From Mycobacterium angelicum (GTDB lineage: Bacteria; Actinomycetota; Actinomycetes; Mycobacteriales; Mycobacteriaceae), in the NCBI RefSeq assembly GCF_002086155.1, contig NZ_MVHE01000015.1, positions 42,943 through 106,942 of the forward strand: a DNA stretch of 64,000 bases, written 5' to 3'. Each line of letters starts with the position of its first letter. Within the stretch, counting starts at the first letter, position 1. The translations under genes were made by a program, and so were the position numbers. This document shows, one piece after another, positions 1-12,322 of the stretch. The notes beneath the pieces were generated by a model. That model ran no database searches. It saw only the letters and a program-made list of their open reading frames with translations, and was not told the origin of the DNA.

Positions 1-2042
1 TCACGCCAGCGGCCGGCGACGGGCAGTCCGAGTCGGTAGTTGCTGTGTTCGGATCCGGCGTAGTTGAACACACACGCCATTACCGAGCCGTCGCTGCCGT
101 ACCGCAGGAAGCTCAAGACATTGTTGGCCGAGTCGTTGGCGTCGATCCATGAATAGCCATCAGGGGTGGTGTCCTGACTCCACAGCGCGGGATGGCTGCT
201 GTAGATGGCGTTGATATCGCGCACCAGTCTCAAAATGCCGTTGGAGAAACCGTTTTCGTCGAGTTGGAACCAGTCCAGGCCGTTCTGCTCGGACCACTCG
301 GCGCGCTGCCCGAACTCCTGGCCCATGAACAGCAACTGCTTGCCCGGGTGTGCCCACTGATAGGCCAGCAGGCTGCGTAGCCCGGCCGCCTTGGCGTGGT
401 TGTTACCCGGCATGCGACTCCACAGTGTGCCCTTGCCGTGCACCACCTCGTCGTGACTGAGCGGCAGCACGTAGTTCTCGCTGAAGGCGTAGAGCATCGA
501 GAACGTCATCTCGTGGTGGTGGTAGCTGCGGTACACCGGGTCGCGGCTGATGTAGTCGAGCGTGTCGTGCATCCAGCCCATGTTCCACTTCATCGAAAAG
601 CCGAGGCCGCCGATGTTGGTCGGCCGGGTAACCCCTGGCCATGACGTCGACTCCTCGGCGATGGTGACAATGCCGGGCGCCACCCGGTGCGCCGTTGCGT
701 TCATCTCCTGCAGGAACTGCACCGCCTCCAGGTTCTCCCGGCCGCCGTAGATGTTCGGGGTCCAGCCGCCCTCCGGACGCGAGTAATCCAGGTAGAGCAT
801 CGAGGCAACCGCGTCCACCCGCAGCCCGTCGATGTGGAACTCCTCAAGCCAGTACAGTGCGTTGGCTACCAGGAAATTGCGCACCTCCGGTCGGCCGAAG
901 TCGAATACGTAAGTGCCCCAGTCGAGTTGCTCGCCGCGCTTAGGATCGGAATGCTCGTAGAGTGGCGTGCCGTCAAAGCGGCCCAGCGCCCACGCATCCT
1001 TCGGGAAGTGCGCCGGAACCCAGTCGACGAGGACGCCGATACCGGCTCGGTGCAGCGCGTCGACCAGCGCCCGAAACTCGTCTGGCGTGCCGAAGCGTGA
1101 GGTCGGCGCGTAGTAGGACGTGACCTGATACCCCCACGACCCGGCGAATGGGTGCTCGGCGACCGGTAGCAGCTCGACATGGGTAAACCCGTGTTCCACA
1201 ACGTAATCGGTGAGTTCAGTGGCAAGCTGACGATAGGTCAGACCGGGCCGCCACGAACCCAGGTGGACCTCGTAGGTGCTCATCGGCTCGAACACCGGAT
1301 TGAGCTGCGCCCGCCGCTGCATCCACTTGTCGTCGTCCCAGGTGTAGTCGCTCACCGTCACCCGCGATGCCGTCTGCGGCGGGACCTCGGTGCCGAATGC
1401 GAACGGGTCGGCTCGCTCGCTGACCACGCCGTCGGCGCCGTGCACCCGGAACTTGTAGAGACCGTCGGCGGGGAACTCGGGCCAGAACAGCTCCCACACC
1501 CCCGAAGATCCCAGCACCCGCATCGGAGCGTCGCTTCCGGTCCAGCCGTTGAACTCACCAATCAAGTTGACGCCCTTGGCATTCGGCGCCCACACCGCAA
1601 ACGAGACGCCAGCTACGACACCGTCGGCGGTGGTGAACGAACGAGGGTGCGCGCCGAGGACCTCCCAGAGTCGTTCGTGGCGTCCCTCGTTGAACAGGTG
1701 CAAGTCCATTTCGCCCAGGGTGGGCAGGAAGCGGTAGGCGTCGGCGACCATGTGCTCGGCGCCGGGGTAACTCACTTTCAACCGGTAGTCGATGAGATCG
1801 ACGAAGGGCAACGCCACGGCGAACAGACCGGCGTCGATGTGCTGCATGGGGAACTGCTCGTCGCCGACGCATGCGACGACGCTCGCCGCGTGGGGGCGAA
1901 AAGCCCGGATCACCGTGTGGTCGTCGTACTCGTGAGCACCCAGAATGCCGTGCGGGTTGTGGTGTGCGCCGGCAACCAGGCGTGCGAGCTCGGCCGGGTC
2001 AGGCGCCAGGTGCGTCCCGGCGAGTTGGTCGGTTCGGCTCAT
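1..2042 (-). CDS. glgB: 1,4-alpha-glucan branching enzyme GlgB (3' end cut by window)
   Basis: Makes alpha-1,6 branches in cytosolic alpha-glucan. The 680 visible codons start at ATG 2042 and run off the left edge after G-R-W-R; the actinobacterial enzyme is about 730 residues, so roughly 50 are missing. An N-terminal carbohydrate-binding module precedes a GH13 barrel. The nucleophile lies in GLRVDAV (Asp about 410), the acid/base in IAEES (Glu about 463), followed by [10 protein letters not shown]. The start is 3 bases after the glgE stop, so the two form an operon. This is the Rv1326c-Rv1327c arrangement. Identification is secure; only the C-terminus is unseen. Confidence 0.97.
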   Translation of the reverse strand, partial: MSRTDQLAGTHLAPDPAELARLVAGAHHNPHGILGAHEYDDHTVIRAFRPHAASVVACVGDEQFPMQHIDAGLFAVALPFVDLIDYRLKVSYPGAEHMVADAYRFLPTLGEMDLHLFNEGRHERLWEVLGAHPRSFTTADGVVAGVSFAVWAPNAKGVNLIGEFNGWTGSDAPMRVLGSSGVWELFWPEFPADGLYKFRVHGADGVVSERADPFAFGTEVPPQTASRVTVSDYTWDDDKWMQRRAQLNPVFEPMSTYEVHLGSWRPGLTYRQLATELTDYVVEHGFTHVELLPVAEHPFAGSWGYQVTSYYAPTSRFGTPDEFRALVDALHRAGIGVLVDWVPAHFPKDAWALGRFDGTPLYEHSDPKRGEQLDWGTYVFDFGRPEVRNFLVANALYWLEEFHIDGLRVDAVASMLYLDYSRPEGGWTPNIYGGRENLEAVQFLQEMNATAHRVAPGIVTIAEESTSWPGVTRPTNIGGLGFSMKWNMGWMHDTLDYISRDPVYRSYHHHEMTFSMLYAFSENYVLPLSHDEVVHGKGTLWSRMPGNNHAKAAGLRSLLAYQWAHPGKQLLFMGQEFGQRAEWSEQNGLDWFQLDENGFSNGILRLVRDINAIYSSHPALWSQDTTPDGYSWIDANDSANNVLSFLRYGSDGSVMACVFNYAGSEHSNYRLGLPVAGRWR

Positions 2043-2045
2043 GCG

Positions 2046-4238
2046 TCACCTCCTGCGTAGCAGCACGTTTCGAGACTCTTGGGGAACGAGTGGCATGTTG
2101 ATGATGTGCGCGACGGCGCGCCCGGGGTCGATACGAATGTAATTGGCCTGCCCCCACTGGTATTCCTCGCCGGTGATCTCATCACGCACCCAAAATCGTT
2201 CATAGGAATCCATACCCAAAGCGGCCATGTCTAACCACAGCGTTGCTTCCTCGGGGCCGAATGCATTGAGCGTCACCACGACCAAGATGCAGTCGCCGGT
2301 GGCCGGATCGAACTTGCTGTAAGCCATCAGGGCGTCATTGTCGATGTGATGGAAATGAATGGTGCGCAACTGCTGCAGGGCGGGGTGCAGCCGGCGAATT
2401 GCGTTGAGCCGGGCGATGAGCGGCTCCAGTGATCTGCCTTCGGATACCGCGGCGGCGAAGTCGCGCGGACGCAGTTCGTATTTCTCCGAGTCCAGGTATT
2501 CCTCACTGCCCTCGCGCACGGCGCGGTGCTCGAACAGTTCGTAGCCCGAATACACCCCCCAGGCCGGGCCCATGGTTGCCGCCAGCACCGCCCGGATGGC
2601 GAACATCCCCGGACCGTTGTGCTGCAGGATCGCGTGCAGGATGTCTGGAGTATTGACGAACAGGTTCGGACGGCGAAAGTCGGCGAGTTCGGCTATGTCG
2701 TTGCCGAATTCGGTGAGCTCCCACTTGGCCGTGCGCCAGGTGAAGTAGCTGTATGACTGTGTGAAGCCGAGTTTGGCCAGTCCGTACTGTCGGGCGGGCG
2801 GGGTGAAGGCCTCGGATAAGAACAGCACGTCGGGGTCGACGGACTTCACCTGATCGATCAGCCAGGCCCAGAAGTTGGGCGGCTTGGTATGCGGGTTGTC
2901 GACTCGAAAGAACTTGACGCCGTGGTCGATCCAGTGGCGCACCACGCGCAACACTTCGTCGTAGAGACCCGCCGGATCGTTGTCGAAGTTGAGTGGGTAG
3001 ATGTCCTGATATTTCTTCGGCGGGTTTTCTGCGTAAGCGATGGTGCCGTCGGGCAATTCGGTGAACCACTGGCGATGCTCGCGCGCCCAGGGGTGGTCCG
3101 GCGCGCACTGCAACGCTAAATCCAGGGACACTTCCATGCCGAGCTCACGTGCCGCGGCGACGAAGTCGTCGAAGTCGTCGATGGTGCCCAGGCTTGGATG
3201 GACCGCGTCGTGGCCGCCCTCGTCGCTGCCGATCGCCCACGGCGATCCGACGTCGCCGGGAGCGGCGGCCGGATTGTTGTTGCGCCCCTTGCGGTGCACC
3301 TTTCCGATGGGATGGATGGGTGGCAGGTACACCACGTCGAATCCCATTTCGGCGATGCGGGGCAGTGCCGAGATGGCGGTGGCGAAGGTGCCGTGCACCG
3401 GGTTGCCGTCGGCGTCCCAGCCGCCGGTGGAGCGCGGGAAGAATTCGTACCACGAGCCGAACCGGGCCAACGGCCGGTCCACCCACACCCCGAACTGCTC
3501 GCCCCGGGTGACCAGATCGCGCAACGGAAACTCGGCCAGCAGTTCGTCGATCTCCGGCGAAAGCGCCAGTGCGGTGCGGGTCAACGGATCACCGGGAGTA
3601 CGCAAGGCCGCTGCGGTTTCCAGCAGCGGGTGGCGTTGCTGACGTGGCACACCGGCGGCGGCTCGCTCGAACAGCGCGGCGCCGACCAGCAGGTCGTTGG
3701 AAAGTTCGGTTTCGCCCTGCCCGGCGTCCAGCTTGGCGGCCAGCCCGTGGCGCCAGGTGTGGATCGGGTCGCCCCAGCCGTCGACTCGGAAGCTCCACAA
3801 TCCGACCCGGTCGGGGGTGAAGTGGCCATGGAACACATAGGGTTCCTCGCCCAGCGTCATGGGCAGCAGCAGCGGCTTGACGCGCTGGTGGTCATCGACC
3901 CTGGCGACCGCGCTGGCCTCGGGGGCTTGCACGGCCTTGAGCCGGCGCACGTCGCCGACGTGCGGGTAGTCCGTCCCGAGGTAACGCACGACCAGGGTCG
4001 CTGCCACCGCCTCGTGGCCTTCGCGCCATACCGCGGCACTGACCGGGACTACCTCGCCGACCACCGCCTTGGCGGGGTACGCACCGCACGACACGACGGG
4101 CTGGACGTTATCGATCTCGACACGACCGGGCACACACCACTCCGTTTCTGGTTTCTGGGTATCACCCCGGACCGCTACAGCGGTCGTGTTCAGGGTGTCC
4201 TTCGTGTGTCGTTGTCTGCTCGTCTCTTTGCGCCCCAT
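2046..4238 (-). CDS. glgE: alpha-1,4-glucan:maltose-1-phosphate maltosyltransferase GlgE
   Basis: Transfers maltosyl units from maltose-1-phosphate onto alpha-1,4-glucan, a step shared by glycogen and capsular glucan synthesis in mycobacteria. GH13_3 protein of 730 residues with the nucleophile in [10 protein letters not shown] (Asp about 447) and the acid in LSEAF (Glu about 476), 29 residues apart as in characterised GlgE. Conservation with the family begins at about residue 18 ([10 protein letters not shown]). ATG 4238 follows an AGGGTGGG stretch and is preferred over ATG 4283, which adds an unconserved 15 residues; a start nearer the conserved part would need a rare codon. Divergent from glgP. 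Confidence 0.95.
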   Translation of the reverse strand: MGRKETSRQRHTKDTLNTTAVAVRGDTQKPETEWCVPGRVEIDNVQPVVSCGAYPAKAVVGEVVPVSAAVWREGHEAVAATLVVRYLGTDYPHVGDVRRLKAVQAPEASAVARVDDHQRVKPLLLPMTLGEEPYVFHGHFTPDRVGLWSFRVDGWGDPIHTWRHGLAAKLDAGQGETELSNDLLVGAALFERAAAGVPRQQRHPLLETAAALRTPGDPLTRTALALSPEIDELLAEFPLRDLVTRGEQFGVWVDRPLARFGSWYEFFPRSTGGWDADGNPVHGTFATAISALPRIAEMGFDVVYLPPIHPIGKVHRKGRNNNPAAAPGDVGSPWAIGSDEGGHDAVHPSLGTIDDFDDFVAAARELGMEVSLDLALQCAPDHPWAREHRQWFTELPDGTIAYAENPPKKYQDIYPLNFDNDPAGLYDEVLRVVRHWIDHGVKFFRVDNPHTKPPNFWAWLIDQVKSVDPDVLFLSEAFTPPARQYGLAKLGFTQSYSYFTWRTAKWELTEFGNDIAELADFRRPNLFVNTPDILHAILQHNGPGMFAIRAVLAATMGPAWGVYSGYELFEHRAVREGSEEYLDSEKYELRPRDFAAAVSEGRSLEPLIARLNAIRRLHPALQQLRTIHFHHIDNDALMAYSKFDPATGDCILVVVTLNAFGPEEATLWLDMAALGMDSYERFWVRDEITGEEYQWGQANYIRIDPGRAVAHIINMPLVPQESRNVLLRRR

Positions 4239-4315
4239 ACCCACCCTAGTGGCCTGCCACACCGACGGCACCAAAGCTGTCACTCGACAACCTCTGCGTG
4301 CGGCCGAAACGTAAG

Positions 4316-4321
4316 TAAGCT
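4316..4321 (+). promoter_or_regulatory. putative -10 element of glgP
   Basis: TAAGCT matches the mycobacterial -10 pattern TANNNT and ends 8 bases before the GTG of glgP, with no ribosome binding site between. This suggests a leaderless or near-leaderless transcript. Inference from spacing only. Confidence 0.4.
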
Positions 4322-4329
4322 AAGGCTGC

Positions 4330-6927
4330 GTGAAAGCCCTCCGCCGGTTTACCGTCCGTGCTCACCTACCCGACCGTCTCGCCGCGCTGGACCAGCTATC
4401 TACCAACCTGCGCTGGTCATGGGAAAAGCCCACGCAGGACCTGTTCGCATTCATAGATCCAAACCTTTGGTCGCATTGCGGCAACGATCCCGTCGCGCTG
4501 CTGGGTGCGGTCAAGCCCGCGCGGCTCGACGAGTTGGCGCTGGACGAGGAGTTCCTGCGCCGGCTCGATGAGCTGGCGGCCGACTTGGACGACTATCTGA
4601 ACCGTCCGCTGTGGTACCAGCAGCAGGAACAAGCCGGTGTCGCGATGCCGACCGGTATCGCGTATTTCTCGATGGAGTTCGGGGTCGCCGAAGTGTTGCC
4701 CAATTACTCGGGTGGTTTGGGCATTCTGGCCGGCGACCATCTGAAGGCCGCGTCGGATCTCGGCGTGCCGCTGATCGCGGTAGGCCTCTACTACCGGTCC
4801 GGATACTTCCGTCAATCGCTGACGGCCGATGGCTGGCAGCACGAGACATATCCCTCGCTGGACCCGCAGGGCCTGCCGTTGCGGTTGCTCACCACCGCCA
4901 CCGGCGACCCGGTGCTGGTTGATCTGGCCCTGCCTGATTCGGCGCAACTGCGAGCGCGGGTCTGGGTCGCGCAGGTGGGCCGGGTGCCGTTGCTGTTGCT
5001 GGACTCCGATGTTCCGGAGAACGAGCATGAATTGCGCAGCGTCACCGATCGCCTGTATGGCGGCGATCAGGAACACCGCATCAAACAGGAGATCCTGGCC
5101 GGGATCGGGGGAGTGCGGGCAATCCGCGCCTATACCGCCGTCCAGGGGCTGCCCGCTCCCGAGGTGTTCCACATGAACGAGGGGCACGCCGGGTTTCTGG
5201 GAGCCGAGCGCATTCGTGAGCTGATCACCGAATCGGGATTGGATTTCGATACGGCGCTGACAGTGGTGCGATCCAGCACGGTGTTCACCACCCACACGCC
5301 GGTGCCCGCCGGTATCGACCGCTTCCCGGTGGAAATGGTGCAGCGCTACTTCGACGACAACGGCGGCGACCGCGCGTCCACGCTGTTGCCGGGTGTGCCC
5401 ACCGAACGGGTCATGGCTTTGGGCGCCGAGGACGACCCGACCAAGTTCAACATGGCCCATATGGGGCTGCGGCTGGCGCAACGGGCCAATGGCGTCTCGC
5501 TGCTGCACGGCCGGGTGAGCCGGACGATGTTCAACGAGCTGTGGCCGGGATTCGACCCCGAGGAGGTGCCGATCGGGTCGATCACCAACGGAGTGCACGC
5601 GCGGACCTGGGCGGCGCCGCAGTGGTTGCAGCTCGGTCGTGAACTGGCCGGGGAAGACTCGTTCAGCGAGCCGGCGGTGTGGCTGCGGCTACAGCAGGTC
5701 GACTCCGGGCATTTGTGGTGGATCCGCTCACAGTTGCGCGCGCTGCTCGTCGAGGACGTCCGCAAGCGGCTGCGCCAATCATGGCTGGAGCGTGGTGCAT
5801 CGGATGCTGAATTAGGCTGGATTGCAACAGCATTCGACCCCAATGTACTCACCGTCGGCTTCGCGCGACGGGTCCCCACTTACAAGCGGTTGACGCTGAT
5901 GCTGCGCGATCCGGAGCGGCTCGAACAGCTGTTGCTGGACTCCGAACGGCCCATCCAGCTGATCGTTGCCGGCAAGTCGCACCCGGCCGACGACGGCGGT
6001 AAGGCGCTGATTCAGCAGGTGGTGCGGTTCGCCGACCGGCCAGAGGTGCGCCATCGCATCGCGTTTCTGCCCAACTACGACATGTCGATGGCGCGGCTGC
6101 TGTACTGGGGTTGCGACGTCTGGCTGAACAATCCGCTGCGGCCGCTGGAGGCCTGCGGTACTTCGGGAATGAAGAGCGCGCTTAACGGCGGGCTGAACCT
6201 CTCCATCCGCGACGGCTGGTGGGACGAGTGGTACGACGGCGAAAACGGTTGGGAGATACCGTCTGCCGACGGGATCGTCGACGAGACGCGCCGCGACGAC
6301 TTGGAGTCCACCGCGCTCTACAACCTGCTGGAGCAGGCGGTGGCGCCGAAGTTTTACGAGCGCGACGAGCATGGGATACCGCCGCGGTGGATAGAGATGG
6401 TGCGGCATACCTTGCAGACGCTGGGCCCAAAGGTGCTGGCCTCCCGGATGGTGCGCGACTACGTCGAGCACTACTACACACCGGCCGCGCAGTCGCGACG
6501 CAAAACCATCGAAATACCGCCTGGCGGAAGCGAATTCGACGTGGCGCGGGAACTGGCCGGCTATCGCAAGCGGGTGGAAGAAGCGTGGCCGAACATCGAC
6601 ATCACCGATGTCGACAGCACCGGCCTGCCCGATACGCCGCTGTTGGGGTCCAAGCTGACGCTGACGGCCACCGTTGCGCTGGCCGGGCTATCGCCGGACG
6701 AAGTGATAGTCGAGGCGGTGCTGGGCCGGGTCGATGCCGGCGATGCGCTGGTGGATCCGGTCACCGTCGAAATGTCGTATGCCGGCACCGCCGAAGGCGG
6801 CAGTCAGGTCTTCTCGACGACGACGCCGCTGCCGTTGGCGGGCGCGCTCGGCTACACCGTGCGGGTACTGCCTCGTCATCCGATGCTGGCAGCCAGCAAC
6901 GAACTCGGCCTGGTCACCCTGGCTTAG
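4330..6927 (+). CDS. glgP: glycogen phosphorylase GlgP
   Basis: PLP-dependent GT35 phosphorylase releasing glucose-1-phosphate from alpha-glucan; 865 residues, starting at GTG 4330. The N-terminus carries the DUF3417-type segment of the short actinobacterial alpha-glucan phosphorylases, followed by YFSMEFG, HMNEGHAGF and FTTHTPVPAG. The PLP lysine is in GTSGMKSALNG (Lys about 615). It is divergent from glgE-glgB, placing glucan breakdown beside synthesis. Its 3' end overlaps dinG by 14 bases in convergent orientation. Confidence 0.96.
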   Translation: MKALRRFTVRAHLPDRLAALDQLSTNLRWSWEKPTQDLFAFIDPNLWSHCGNDPVALLGAVKPARLDELALDEEFLRRLDELAADLDDYLNRPLWYQQQEQAGVAMPTGIAYFSMEFGVAEVLPNYSGGLGILAGDHLKAASDLGVPLIAVGLYYRSGYFRQSLTADGWQHETYPSLDPQGLPLRLLTTATGDPVLVDLALPDSAQLRARVWVAQVGRVPLLLLDSDVPENEHELRSVTDRLYGGDQEHRIKQEILAGIGGVRAIRAYTAVQGLPAPEVFHMNEGHAGFLGAERIRELITESGLDFDTALTVVRSSTVFTTHTPVPAGIDRFPVEMVQRYFDDNGGDRASTLLPGVPTERVMALGAEDDPTKFNMAHMGLRLAQRANGVSLLHGRVSRTMFNELWPGFDPEEVPIGSITNGVHARTWAAPQWLQLGRELAGEDSFSEPAVWLRLQQVDSGHLWWIRSQLRALLVEDVRKRLRQSWLERGASDAELGWIATAFDPNVLTVGFARRVPTYKRLTLMLRDPERLEQLLLDSERPIQLIVAGKSHPADDGGKALIQQVVRFADRPEVRHRIAFLPNYDMSMARLLYWGCDVWLNNPLRPLEACGTSGMKSALNGGLNLSIRDGWWDEWYDGENGWEIPSADGIVDETRRDDLESTALYNLLEQAVAPKFYERDEHGIPPRWIEMVRHTLQTLGPKVLASRMVRDYVEHYYTPAAQSRRKTIEIPPGGSEFDVARELAGYRKRVEEAWPNIDITDVDSTGLPDTPLLGSKLTLTATVALAGLSPDEVIVEAVLGRVDAGDALVDPVTVEMSYAGTAEGGSQVFSTTTPLPLAGALGYTVRVLPRHPMLAASNELGLVTLA

Positions 6928-8908
6928 GGTCTGCCCCGGTGGACAGTCGCTGCAGCGCCGCACGCACTTTCGCGGCGTCGGTGGTCTGCCAGAACGGCGG
7001 TAGCGAGGCACGCAGGTAACCGCCGTAGCGAGCGGTCGCCATCCGTGAGTCCAGCACGGCGACCACGCCGCGGTCGGTGACGCGGCGCAGCAGCCGTCCG
7101 GATCCCTGGGCCAGTAGCAGAGCCGCGTGGGCGGCCGCGACGTCCATGAATCCGTTGCCACCGCGCGCCGCGACCGCACGCTGTCGGGCGCTGAGCAGGG
7201 GGTCGTCCGGCCGCGGAAACGGGATGCGGTCGATCAGGACCAGCGATAGCGATGGGCCCGGCACGTCGACGCCCTGCCACAGCGACAGCGTGCCGAACAG
7301 CGAAGTCTCGGCGTCGTCGCTGAACTGCTCGACCAGAGCCGAGGTGCTGTCGTCGCCCTGACACAACACCGGTGTGGAGAGCCGCTCGCGCATGGCCTCG
7401 GCGGCTGCGCGGGCCGCTCGCATCGACGAAAACAGGCCAAGGGTGCGTCCACCGGCGGCGGTGATGAGTTCGGTGATCTCGGCCAGCTGCTCGGCCGAGC
7501 CGGTGCCGTCGCGTCCCGGAGCCGGCAGATGTGCTGCGACATAAAGGATTCCGGACTTGGCGTGGTGAAACGGCGATCCAACGTCTAGGCCGCGCCAGGG
7601 TGTTTCTCCGGTCAGGCCCCACGCCGCGGCCATGGCGTCGAACGAGCCGCCGACGGTCAGCGTCGCCGACGTCAACACCGTGGTCGAACGGGAGAAGACC
7701 TCCTTGGCCAGCAGCCCGGCCACCGACAGCGGAGCCACCCGCAATACGGCTCGTGGTGAGCCGCGGCTTTCCTCGTGGTCCAGCCAAACCACGTCGGTGC
7801 GATCGGGGATAGCCGGGGTGAAGGATTCCAGAATCCGCGACGCGGTGTCGGAGATCTCGGTCAGTGCGGCGGCGGCCTCGGCACGCGCTGCGGCCGCCTT
7901 CGCGTCGCTGGCGCTTTCGATGGCCGAGCGCGCCGCACTCGCCGCGTCGCGCAGCGCGGCAAGATACGTCGCCAGCTCCGGGTCCAGATAATCGATGCGG
8001 CCGGCTGTCGCGTCGTGCATCGCCGAGGAGAAGATGGCCGAGGCCGCCTCCAGCCGCTCGGTCAGTTCGTGGTCCACCAATCGCGCAATGCGCCGCGCCG
8101 CAACACCAAGGGCAGCCGACGTCAACTCCGCCGTGGCCACCGATGTCACCCGATCGGTCAGCTCGTGTGCTTCGTCGACGACCAACAGCGTGTGGTCGGG
8201 CAGCACCGCCGAGTCGGCGACGGCGTCGATGGCCAGCAATGCGTGGTTGGTGACGACGACATCGGCGCGGGCGGCGGCCCCGCGCGCGCGTTCGGAGAAG
8301 CATTCCGAGCCGAATGAGCACCGGGCCACGCCGATGCACTCCCGCGCCGAAACGCTGACCTGGGACCAGGATCGGTCCGGTACGCCGGGCTTGAGGTCGT
8401 CGCGGTCACCGGTGCCGGTTGTCGCTGCCCACTCGGTAAGACGCTGCACGTCGCGGCCCAGGGCGGAGACCGCCATCGGGTTGAACAGTTCCTCCTGTGG
8501 GCGCTCGTCGGCGTCGTCGGAGTCGCTGCTGCCTGCACCACCATTGTGAATCTTGTTGAGGCACAGATAGTTTCGCCGTCCCTTGAGCAGTGCGAATTGT
8601 GGCCGGTGGGGCAGTGCATCGGAGAGCGCATCGGCCAGGCGGGGCAGGTCGCGATCGACGAGTTGACGTTGCAAAGCGATCGTCGCCGTCGATACCACGA
8701 CCGGCCCGTCGTCACCGATCGCACGGACGATCGCGGGAACCAGATACGCCAGCGACTTGCCGGTCCCGGTGCCGGCCTGCACGACAAGGTGCTCACCGGT
8801 TTCGAACGCGTTGGCCACCGCGGCGGCCATCTGCACCTGGCCGGGGCGTTCGGTGCCACCGAGTGCGGCCACCGCGATGGCCAGCAACTCGGGGACGGAG
8901 TCAGACAC
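6914..8908 (-). CDS. dinG: DinG-type ATP-dependent DNA helicase
   Basis: XPD-like superfamily 2 helicase, 5'-3', acting in DNA repair. 664 residues. Walker A AGTGTGKS at about 45-52, DEAH box near residue 245, and four iron-sulfur cysteines in NYLCLNK plus the C-I-G-V-A-R-C-S-F-G-S-E-C region. Motif VI is QGSGRLLRR near the C-terminus. Length equals the Rv1329c protein as remembered. ATG 8908 starts exactly at the conserved S-V-P-E-L-L segment. Downstream of pncB1 with a 43-bp gap. Confidence 0.95.
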   Translation of the reverse strand: MSDSVPELLAIAVAALGGTERPGQVQMAAAVANAFETGEHLVVQAGTGTGKSLAYLVPAIVRAIGDDGPVVVSTATIALQRQLVDRDLPRLADALSDALPHRPQFALLKGRRNYLCLNKIHNGGAGSSDSDDADERPQEELFNPMAVSALGRDVQRLTEWAATTGTGDRDDLKPGVPDRSWSQVSVSARECIGVARCSFGSECFSERARGAAARADVVVTNHALLAIDAVADSAVLPDHTLLVVDEAHELTDRVTSVATAELTSAALGVAARRIARLVDHELTERLEAASAIFSSAMHDATAGRIDYLDPELATYLAALRDAASAARSAIESASDAKAAAARAEAAAALTEISDTASRILESFTPAIPDRTDVVWLDHEESRGSPRAVLRVAPLSVAGLLAKEVFSRSTTVLTSATLTVGGSFDAMAAAWGLTGETPWRGLDVGSPFHHAKSGILYVAAHLPAPGRDGTGSAEQLAEITELITAAGGRTLGLFSSMRAARAAAEAMRERLSTPVLCQGDDSTSALVEQFSDDAETSLFGTLSLWQGVDVPGPSLSLVLIDRIPFPRPDDPLLSARQRAVAARGGNGFMDVAAAHAALLLAQGSGRLLRRVTDRGVVAVLDSRMATARYGGYLRASLPPFWQTTDAAKVRAALQRLSTGADPKPG

Positions 8909-8951
8909 CTCGGACGTGATTACTTCCTCGTGTTCATGCTCAGGCTCATGC

Positions 8952-10259
8952 TCAGGCCGGGATGGTCTGGGTGGGAATAGCAGGCTCGCCGGGGGCCAGT
9001 TTCAGTCCCTCCCAGGGCAGGCTACGCAATCCGGAGGCCACCAGCTGCCGGGCCGCGCCCAGGTCCGTTTCGGCGACTACCTGGCCGCTTCGAACCAGCG
9101 GCGTGGTCAACACGCGGCACGGTTCGTCGAGGGTCGGCGGGCGCCCTGCCGGATGCACGATCTCCTCGATGATCGTGCCCGTCTCCCGGGCAAGCCGCAG
9201 CGCCTCCTTACGGCCACCGCGGGATTCCTTGTGGCTGCTGCGCTTTTGCACCGGGATACCGTCCACTTCGACCAATTTGTAGACCATGTTGGCAGTCGGC
9301 GCACCCGACCCGGTGACCAAGGAGGTGCCCACCCCGTAGCTGTCCACGGGTTCGGCGCGCAGCGCCGCGATGCTGAATTCGTCGAGATCGCCCGAGACCA
9401 CGATGCGGGTCTGGGTGGCGCCCAGCTGGTCGAGCTGTTCGCGCGCCTGGCGGGCCAGCACCCCGAGTTCCCCGGAGTCGATGCGGACCGCACCGAGTGC
9501 TGTGCCGCCCGCCGCTACGGCGTTGGCCACGCCGGTCGTGACGTCATAGGTGTCTACCAGCAGCGTGGTATCCGATCCCAGCGCTTCGACCTGGCCGCGG
9601 AACGCGGCCAGTTCGGCCGCCGCTGTGGAGCCGTCGGCCTGGGTGTGCACCATGGTGAATGCGTGCGCCGATGTGCCATGCGCGGGTACGCCGTATCGTC
9701 GCTCGGCTTCCAGATTCGACGACGCGGTGAAGCCGGCGATGTAGGCCGCCCGGGCCGCCGCGACCGCGGCGCGTTCGTGCGTGCGCCGCGAACCCATCTC
9801 GACCAGCGGCCGCTCGCCCGCGGCGCTGACCATGCGCGCGGCAGCCGACGCGATAGCGGTGTCGTGGTTGAAGATCGACAGCACCAGCGTTTCGATCACG
9901 ACGCACTCGGCGAAACTGCCGTGCACCGATAGCACGGGAGAACCCGGGAAGTACAGCTCACCCTCGGCGTAGCCGTCCATATCGCCGCGGAACCGGAAGT
10001 CGCGCAGATAGCCGACGGTATCGGCGTCGAGGAACTGCGCCACCAGCTCACACGCCTCGTCGTCAAACGTAAAGTGCGGCAAGGCCTCCAGCAGCCGGCC
10101 GGTCCCGGCGACCACCCCGTAGCGGCGGCCTGCGGGAAGCCGGCGGGCGAACAGTTCGAAGGTGGTCGGCCGGTCGGCAGTGCCGTCGCGCAGGGCCGCG
10201 GCCAGCATCGTCAGCTCGTACTTGTCGGTCAGCAGTCCAGCTGAGGTCCAGTCATTCAC
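8952..10259 (-). CDS. pncB1: nicotinate phosphoribosyltransferase PncB1
   Basis: Converts nicotinate and PRPP to nicotinate mononucleotide in the NAD salvage pathway. Conserved TDKYELTM at the N-terminus, [24 protein letters not shown] and SGDLDEFSI are all present. The frame stays open to 10442, but family similarity begins at S-A-G-L-L-T-D-K-Y, so GTG 10259 is chosen (435 residues). No clear ribosome binding site is visible. Divergent from clpS, as in M. tuberculosis. Confidence 0.93.
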   Translation of the reverse strand: MNDWTSAGLLTDKYELTMLAAALRDGTADRPTTFELFARRLPAGRRYGVVAGTGRLLEALPHFTFDDEACELVAQFLDADTVGYLRDFRFRGDMDGYAEGELYFPGSPVLSVHGSFAECVVIETLVLSIFNHDTAIASAAARMVSAAGERPLVEMGSRRTHERAAVAAARAAYIAGFTASSNLEAERRYGVPAHGTSAHAFTMVHTQADGSTAAAELAAFRGQVEALGSDTTLLVDTYDVTTGVANAVAAGGTALGAVRIDSGELGVLARQAREQLDQLGATQTRIVVSGDLDEFSIAALRAEPVDSYGVGTSLVTGSGAPTANMVYKLVEVDGIPVQKRSSHKESRGGRKEALRLARETGTIIEEIVHPAGRPPTLDEPCRVLTTPLVRSGQVVAETDLGAARQLVASGLRSLPWEGLKLAPGEPAIPTQTIPA

Positions 10260-10314
10260 CGGGCAACGGTATCCGGTTGCCGAAGTGGCCTCGGTATCCA
10301 CGTCCGGGGCTCGG

Positions 10315-10320
10315 TATTCT
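10315..10320 (+). promoter_or_regulatory. -10 element giving leaderless clpS transcript
   Basis: TATTCT fits TANNNT and sits 6 bases before the ATG at 10327, the spacing expected when transcription starts on the start codon. No Shine-Dalgarno sequence precedes either candidate ATG. Confidence 0.5.
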
Positions 10321-10326
10321 ATGGCC

Positions 10327-10635
10327 ATGGTTGTTGCGGCGTCAGCGCCTGCTAAGCCGGGCTCCACCGGCCAGCGCGAGTCCGCGCCTGTCGATGCAAC
10401 GGCCAGCCCATGGGTCACCATCGTGTGGGACGATCCGGTCAATCTGATGACCTACGTGACGTATGTGTTCCAGAAGTTGTTCGGCTACAGCGAGCCGCAC
10501 GCCACCAAGCTGATGCTTCAGGTGCACAACGAAGGTAAGGCAGTGGTGTCAGCGGGCAGCAGGGAATCCATGGAAGTCGACGTGTCCAAACTGCACGCCG
10601 CCGGTTTGTGGGCGACGATGCAGCAGGACCGGTGA
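10327..10635 (+). CDS. clpS: ATP-dependent Clp protease adaptor ClpS
   Basis: N-end-rule adaptor delivering substrates to ClpC/ClpP in the cytosol. 102 residues; core [19 protein letters not shown] binds the N-degron, with YVFQKLFGY and the [13 protein letters not shown] helix following. A second in-frame ATG at 10321 is possible, but the -10 box at 10315-10320 and family length favour 10327. Divergent from pncB1. Confidence 0.95.
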   Translation: MVVAASAPAKPGSTGQRESAPVDATASPWVTIVWDDPVNLMTYVTYVFQKLFGYSEPHATKLMLQVHNEGKAVVSAGSRESMEVDVSKLHAAGLWATMQQDR

Positions 10636-10659
10636 GATTCGAGGGTATCCGGATCCGCT

Positions 10660-11250
10660 GTGCGCAAATGGAAGCGCGTTGAGACCCGCAACGGTCCCCG
10701 TTTTCGGTCTTCGTTGGCCGCACACGAGGCGGCCCTCCTCCAGAACCTGGTCGGGGCCATGATCGGCTTGCTCGACGAACGCCAATCCTCTTCTCCCTCA
10801 GACGAACTCGAGGAGATCACCGGGATTCGCACGGGGCACGCGCAGCGCCCGGGCGACCCCACGTTGAGTCGATTGCTGCCGGACTTCCATAAACCCGAGG
10901 ACGACGACAACCCGTTGTCCCTCGAGAGCGCCGAAAGCCTCAACGCCGCTCTGCGCAGCCTGCACGAGCCGGAGATCATCGAGGCCAAACGTGGTGCCGC
11001 ACAGCTGTTATTGGATACGGTTCCGGCCAACGGCGGGCGGTTCGAGCTGACCGAGGAAGCCGCCAACGCCTGGATCGCGGCGGTCAACGACCTTCGGCTG
11101 ACGCTTGGGGTCATGCTCGAAATCGGGCCGCAGGGTCCGGAGCGGCTGCCCGCCGACCACCCGCTGGCCGCGCATTTCGACGTGTATCAGTGGCTGACGG
11201 TGTTGCAGGAGTATCTGGTGTTGGTGCTGATGGGGTCTCGATCATCTTGA
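10660..11250 (+). CDS. DUF2017 family protein
   Basis: Conserved actinobacterial protein of unknown biochemical role (Rv1332 position). 196 residues from GTG 10660, 24 bp after clpS. It begins R-K-W-K-R and carries a long acidic helical middle (S-D-E-L-E-E, H-K-P-E-D-D-D-N) with no membrane segment or catalytic motif I recognise. Invariant placement between clpS and the P1 peptidase suggests a link with ClpS-dependent proteolysis, but that is inference. Confidence 0.88.
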   Translation: MRKWKRVETRNGPRFRSSLAAHEAALLQNLVGAMIGLLDERQSSSPSDELEEITGIRTGHAQRPGDPTLSRLLPDFHKPEDDDNPLSLESAESLNAALRSLHEPEIIEAKRGAAQLLLDTVPANGGRFELTEEAANAWIAAVNDLRLTLGVMLEIGPQGPERLPADHPLAAHFDVYQWLTVLQEYLVLVLMGSRSS

Positions 11251-11260
11251 CGACGGCGCG

Positions 11261-12314
<1,054 letters not shown>

Positions 12315-12322
<8 letters not shown>

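Noticed and set aside
3198..4571. Long open frame of 457 codons opposite glgE and into glgP
   Set aside because: It is antisense to strongly conserved GlgE, has no family features, and long antisense frames are common in high-GC DNA.
4417..5598. 393-codon frame antisense to glgP
   Set aside because: Composition (His/Gln/Arg-rich) and position mark it as a shadow of glgP.
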